Source of the DNA: Rhodoplanes sp. Z2-YC6860 | GTDB lineage: Bacteria; Pseudomonadota; Alphaproteobacteria; Rhizobiales; Xanthobacteraceae | Direction: 5' to 3' | Length of the DNA stretch: 64,000 nucleotides | Assembly: GCF_001579845.1 (NCBI RefSeq) | Contig: NZ_CP007440.1 | Span: 7,090,029-7,154,028 of the forward strand | In this document: in pieces, positions 60,556 to 64,000 of the stretch | Numbering within the stretch: the first letter of the stretch is position 1 | Layout: every line of letters starts with the position of its first letter | Program-made: the position numbers and the translations under genes | Notes under the pieces: model-generated | Databases searched by the model: none | What the model was told of the DNA's origin: nothing | The model's input: only the letters and a program-made list of their open reading frames with translations

Positions 60556-61641
60556 ATGGCCGATCTTCCTGTTATTGTCGTTGAAGACGATCCTTTCACC
60601 CGGCTCATTCCGCTGGTGCTCGACCCGAACGCCAGCGAAGAGCGCCGCGCGGCCTTCGCCGACTTCATGTCGACCGACGAGCCGGATTTCGCGGGCTGGT
60701 GCGCGCGGGTGCGCAAGGGCTCGGCGGCGCTCTATCCCGCGGAGGTGCGGCTCGTCACCTCGGAAGAGGAGATGCGCGCCAACCTTGCGGATTGCGTGGC
60801 GCTGGTGACGGAGTCGCTCCGCGTCACGCGCGACGACCTCGCAGCTGCGCCCAAGCTGAAGGTGCTGCAGAAGTTCGGCTCAGGCCTCCGCAACGTTGAC
60901 GCCGCGGCCTGCGCCGACAAAGGCGTGAAGCTTCTCACCTTGCGGCGCCGCGCCAACGTCTCCTGCGCCGAGCATGCCTTCGGCCTGATGCTGATGCTCG
61001 CGCGCAAGCTCGACGAACTCGACGGTCTCGTCACGGTGGAACGCATCAAGGCAAGGCAAGGCGCGTTCAAACCGTTCCAGCGCGAGCACACCCCTGGCGG
61101 CAACTACGCCCGCCTGGGCGGCACCCGGCAACTGAACGGTGCGACCATCGGCATCATTGGCCTCGGCGAGATCGGCAAGGAAATTGCAATCCGGGCCAGG
61201 GCTTTTGCCATGAATGTTCTCTATCATCAGCGCACGCGGGCGCCGGAGAGCGAGGAGCGCGAGCTTGGCGCGCGCCACGTGCCGCTGGCCACGCTCCTTG
61301 CCGAGAGCGATTTCATCCTGCCGCAGCTTCCGACCTTGCCTTCGACCCGCGATTTCCTCGGCCGTGCCGAGTTCGCGCAGGTCAAGCGCGGGGCCTATCT
61401 GGTCAACGTCTCCAACGCGGCGGTCGTCAATCGGGACGCGCTGATCGAGGCGCTGCGCCACGGCCCGCTCGGCGGCGCGGCGCTGGATGTGCACTACAAG
61501 GAGCCGGTGGCCGAGGACGACGAACTGCTGGCCTTCGACAACGTCATCCTCACGCCGCGCATGGCGGGCTCGCCGCGCTTCAACGGATTGAACGATTTCG
61601 AAGAGATGATCACGAAGCTCGCGCAGGAGTTCGCCAAATGA
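60556..61641 (+). CDS. D-2-hydroxyacid dehydrogenase-like protein with altered active site
   Basis: Protein of 361 residues with the NAD-binding motif GLGEIGKE and the family blocks VLQKFGSGLRNVD and LGGAALDVHYKEP. Of the usual catalytic triad only the Glu of KEP is retained. The Arg expected in NxxRGxxV is replaced (VNVSNAAVV, N287, codon 61414-61416). The His of TPHxxG is Arg (TPRMAG, R335, codon 61558-61560). It may catalyse another reaction or act in binding. ATG at 60556 follows GGGGG; a TTG 21 bases earlier is possible. It overlaps the next Bug gene by four bases. Confidence 0.85.
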   Translation: MADLPVIVVEDDPFTRLIPLVLDPNASEERRAAFADFMSTDEPDFAGWCARVRKGSAALYPAEVRLVTSEEEMRANLADCVALVTESLRVTRDDLAAAPKLKVLQKFGSGLRNVDAAACADKGVKLLTLRRRANVSCAEHAFGLMLMLARKLDELDGLVTVERIKARQGAFKPFQREHTPGGNYARLGGTRQLNGATIGIIGLGEIGKEIAIRARAFAMNVLYHQRTRAPESEERELGARHVPLATLLAESDFILPQLPTLPSTRDFLGRAEFAQVKRGAYLVNVSNAAVVNRDALIEALRHGPLGGAALDVHYKEPVAEDDELLAFDNVILTPRMAGSPRFNGLNDFEEMITKLAQEFAK

Positions 61642-62609
61642 TGCGGATCGCATTCGCGCTTCTGGCATGGGCCGCAGCGGCTGCGCCGGCGTTCGCACAA
61701 TCGGACGCGAATTACCCGGACCGCCCCGTGCGGCTGATCGTGCCGTTCCCGGCCGGCTCTGCGACCGACATCGTCAGCCGCGTGATGGCGCAGAAATTCT
61801 CGACCAAGCTCGGCCAGCAGTTCGTGGTCGAGAACCGCGCCGGCGCGAGCGGCAATCTCGGCGCCGACGCGGTCGCGAAATCCGCGCCTGACGGCTACAC
61901 CATGGGGCTGATCACGGCGAGCACGCACGGCGTGGCGCCCGCGCTCGGCACCAAGCTTCCTTACGACCCGATCAACGATTTCAAGCCGATCGGCATGATC
62001 GGCGCCGCGCCTTATGTGCTGGTGCTCTATCCCGGCATCCCGGCGAAAAGCGTGTCCGAGCTGGCTGCGCTCGCCAAGACCAAGCCAGGCAAGCTGACCT
62101 ACGGTTCGGCAGGGCTGGCGAGCCTCGCGCATCTCGCGGCAGCGCTGTTCACCAGCGACATGGACATCGACATCACCCACGTGCCGTACAAGAGCTCGGC
62201 GCAATCGTCGATCGACATCATCGCCGGCCGCCTCGACATGCAATTCGCCACCGTCGGCCCGACGCTGGCCAACATCCGCGACGGCACGCTCCGCACGCTC
62301 GCGACCACGGGCAAGAAGCGGGTGTCGTCGCTGCCCGAGGTGCCGACCATGATGGAAGCCGGCGTGAAGGATTACGACGTCGCGCTCTGGCTTGCCTATG
62401 TGATGCCGGCCGGCGCGCCGGATGCGATCGTCAACAAGCTCAACCGAGCCATGGGCGAAATCCTCAAAGAACCCGACGTGATCGAGACCTTCGCGAAGCA
62501 GGGCTTCGATCCGGAGCCCGGTGCGCCGGACGCGGTGATCTCGCGTATCAAAAGCGAGACGGAACTCTGGCGCGCGCTCGTGGCCAAGACCGGCATCAAG
62601 GTCGAGTAG
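61638..62609 (+). CDS. Bug/TctC-type periplasmic receptor
   Basis: Solute receptor of 323 residues. Sec signal (MMRIAFALLAWAAAAAPAFA, cleavage before QSD), then YPDRPVRLIVPFPAGSATD, ENRAGASGNLGADAV and THVPYKSSAQSS. Unlike the other Bug genes here it is translationally coupled to an enzyme gene: ATG at 61638 overlaps the dehydrogenase-like stop by four bases (ATGA). It is therefore a true member of the enolase/CoA-transferase operon, and the best case in this window for a receptor serving a particular catabolic pathway. Confidence 0.88.
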   Translation: MMRIAFALLAWAAAAAPAFAQSDANYPDRPVRLIVPFPAGSATDIVSRVMAQKFSTKLGQQFVVENRAGASGNLGADAVAKSAPDGYTMGLITASTHGVAPALGTKLPYDPINDFKPIGMIGAAPYVLVLYPGIPAKSVSELAALAKTKPGKLTYGSAGLASLAHLAAALFTSDMDIDITHVPYKSSAQSSIDIIAGRLDMQFATVGPTLANIRDGTLRTLATTGKKRVSSLPEVPTMMEAGVKDYDVALWLAYVMPAGAPDAIVNKLNRAMGEILKEPDVIETFAKQGFDPEPGAPDAVISRIKSETELWRALVAKTGIKVE

Positions 62610-62648
62610 GCCCTGGCGCTGCCAGCTTGCGGCATTAAATTGCGCCGC

Positions 62649-64000
62649 ATGAACGCCAAGCAATCGCTGACAAAACTGTGGAACGACCTCGGCCTGCCGG
62701 CCGAGGCGCTGGACCGTGTCGCGCTCACCGGCGCCGATCCGGCGCTGCCGTCGTCGTTTCACGTCGGCCAGATGGCGCAGGTCAGCATCGGCGCCGCGGC
62801 GCTTGCCGCCACCGAGTTGCACCGCCGACGCGGCGGACGCGCGCAACAGGTCACCGTCGATGCCCGCAGCGCCGCGATTGAATTTCGGAGCGAGCGCTAT
62901 CTTCGCGTCAACGGAGGCGAGGCGCCGGAGCTGTGGGACAAGATCGCCGGCGCCTATCGCTGCGGCGATGGCAACTGGGTGCGCATCCACACCAACTTCC
63001 CGCACCATCGCGATGGCGTGTTGAAGCTGCTGCAGTGCGAGCACAGCCGCGAGGCCGTCGCCAAAGCATTCGAAAGCTGGAGCGCGGAGAAATTCGAGGA
63101 CGCTGCGGCGGCGGCCGGGATGGTGGTCGCCAAGGCGCGCACGTTTGCCGAATGGGACGCGCATCCGCAGGGCGCGGCGGTGCGCACCGTTCCGCTGATC
63201 ACGCTGGAAAAGATCGGCGACGCGCCGAAGCTCTCCGTGCCCGCCGGCAGCCGGCCGCTGGAAAATCTGCGTGTCCTCGAAATGACCCGCGTGCTCGCAG
63301 GCCCGGTCTGTGGCCGCACGCTCGCCGCCCACGGCGCGGACGTGCTGCGCGTCATTTCACCGAATCTGCCGACCATCGACGTCGCCGATATCGACACCGG
63401 CCGCGGCAAGCGCTCGGCTCACGTCGATCTGGCGACGAGCGAAGGCCGAAGCGACTTCCGCGCGCTGCTGCAAGGCGCCGACGTGTTCGTGCAGTCCTAC
63501 CGGCCGGGCGCAGTCGCGGCCCGCGGCTTCGGGCCGAAGGACGCCGCCGCGATCCGCCCGGGCATCGTCTGCGTGTCGCTGTCGGCTTACGGCCACGTCG
63601 GGTCCTGGGCCGCACGTCGCGGCTTCGACAGCCTGACGCAGACCGCGACCGGATTGAATTTCGCCGAGGCCGAAGCGGCGGGCAAAACCGGCCTGGTCGC
63701 CCTGCCCTGCCAGGCGCTCGATCATGCCTCAGGTTATCTGATGGCGCTCGGCGCCATCACGGCGCTGCTGCGCCGGATCGACGAAGGCGGCAGCTGGCAC
63801 GTTCGTGTCGCGCTGGCGCGCACGGGGCTCTGGCTCCGCGACATGGGCCGCGTGGCGGACGGCTTTGCCGCGTCCGACATCGACTTCGCACAGGCCGCCG
63901 ACCGGCTCGCCACCTATCCGTCGGCCTTCGGCACGCTTACGGCGGTCCGCCACGCCGCGGAGATGTCCGAAACGCCGGCGCAATGGGCGCTGCCGTCGGC
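62649..64000 (+). CDS. Double-length CaiB/BaiF CoA-transferase, 3'-partial
   Basis: The frame is open from ATG 62649 to the window end (450 codons), without a stop. Residues 1 to about 190 form a divergent CoA-transferase-like half (LWDKIAGAYRCGDGNWVRIHT). From about 203 a second, canonical N-terminus begins: LENLRVLEMTRVLAGPVCGR, then HGADVLRVI and RRGFDSLTQTATG with the likely catalytic Asp. A tail with the closing CaiB motifs presumably lies beyond the edge. It starts 39 bases after the Bug gene and belongs to the same operon. The N-terminal half looks like a shortened, possibly regulatory copy. Confidence 0.83.
   Translation, partial: MNAKQSLTKLWNDLGLPAEALDRVALTGADPALPSSFHVGQMAQVSIGAAALAATELHRRRGGRAQQVTVDARSAAIEFRSERYLRVNGGEAPELWDKIAGAYRCGDGNWVRIHTNFPHHRDGVLKLLQCEHSREAVAKAFESWSAEKFEDAAAAAGMVVAKARTFAEWDAHPQGAAVRTVPLITLEKIGDAPKLSVPAGSRPLENLRVLEMTRVLAGPVCGRTLAAHGADVLRVISPNLPTIDVADIDTGRGKRSAHVDLATSEGRSDFRALLQGADVFVQSYRPGAVAARGFGPKDAAAIRPGIVCVSLSAYGHVGSWAARRGFDSLTQTATGLNFAEAEAAGKTGLVALPCQALDHASGYLMALGAITALLRRIDEGGSWHVRVALARTGLWLRDMGRVADGFAASDIDFAQAADRLATYPSAFGTLTAVRHAAEMSETPAQWALPS

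Noticed and set aside
61494-63332. 612-codon minus-strand frame opposite the last Bug receptor gene
   Set aside because: The plus strand codes for a complete Bug protein and a CoA-transferase; the minus frame shows no motif.
1-64000. CRISPR array, prophage, tRNA or rRNA genes
   Set aside because: No regularly spaced repeats, no phage structural or integrase genes, and no tRNA- or rRNA-like sequence were recognised by reading either strand.

Overview
The window reads as chromosomal DNA of a high-G+C alphaproteobacterium, most likely Hyphomicrobiales (Bradyrhizobium / Rhodoplanes / Pseudolabrys-type). This is inferred from the strong G/C third-position bias, the many Bug/TctC-type periplasmic receptors, the dispersed GTCATTCCGGGG-type palindromic repeats, and gene content built around uptake and breakdown of organic acids and aromatics. 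I see no rRNA, tRNA, CRISPR array, phage or plasmid functions. The only mobile element is an IS630-family copy cut by the left edge.

Layout. 1-870: IS630-like transposase in two frames, ending exactly at the stop codon of a polyamine-type ABC permease. 868-7604 (all minus): potA/potB/potC-like ABC genes, a CheY-like response regulator, glpK and glpD. 7707-14914: Bug receptors, an aldo/keto reductase, a PuuE/NodB-type deacetylase, a Tat-exported LigI-like amidohydrolase and an AqpZ aquaporin. 15022-20075: a QuiC-type 3-dehydroshikimate dehydratase, an alpha/beta hydrolase overlapping a luciferase-like monooxygenase, and another Bug receptor. 20093-22119: a LemA/TPM/TPM operon. 22286-30628: a VOC protein with a histone-like tail, Bug receptors, a small exported protein with a clear terminator, a DUF983 protein, an SDR, a GST, a PDZ protein that has lost its protease triad, a GATase and a second SDR. 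30635-34075: a C3-acid module (RutE-like reductase, malonyl-CoA decarboxylase, divergent CaiB/BaiF CoA-transferase) around a perfect palindrome. 34076-34778: a gene-free stretch with a REP-like element and a strongly folded element bounded by a 19-bp inverted repeat.

34779-48612: a BNR/Asp-box protein, an MBL-fold hydrolase, an A+T-richer GT61 glycosyltransferase, a periplasmic binding protein overlapping a PAS-GGDEF-EAL protein, a TetR-MacA-MacB cassette behind a perfect palindromic operator, an alpha/beta hydrolase, a Bug receptor and a VOC protein. 48666-52827: a triple-Rid-domain protein divergent from a NitT/TauT-type ABC importer, with a GntR-like palindrome between them. 52848-57371: a TRAP transporter operon (dctP-dctQ-dctM) ending in an exported amidohydrolase. 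It is divergent from an enolase-superfamily gene, which is followed by a CaiB/BaiF transferase, a carboxymuconolactone-decarboxylase-like protein, a dehydrogenase-like protein with an altered active site, a Bug receptor and a second, double-length CaiB/BaiF protein running off the right edge.

Together the genes look like a series of small 'capture, import, activate' modules: periplasmic receptors and ABC/TRAP importers beside hydrolases, CoA-transferases and dehydrogenases, with a few sensory/efflux cassettes. Eight Bug receptors occur without any TctA/TctB membrane partner. The most interesting novelty candidates are the binding-protein/GGDEF-EAL pair, the malonate-like module with its palindrome, the inactive-looking HtrA-like protein, the dehydrogenase with a rewritten active site and the folded intergenic element at 34444-34609.
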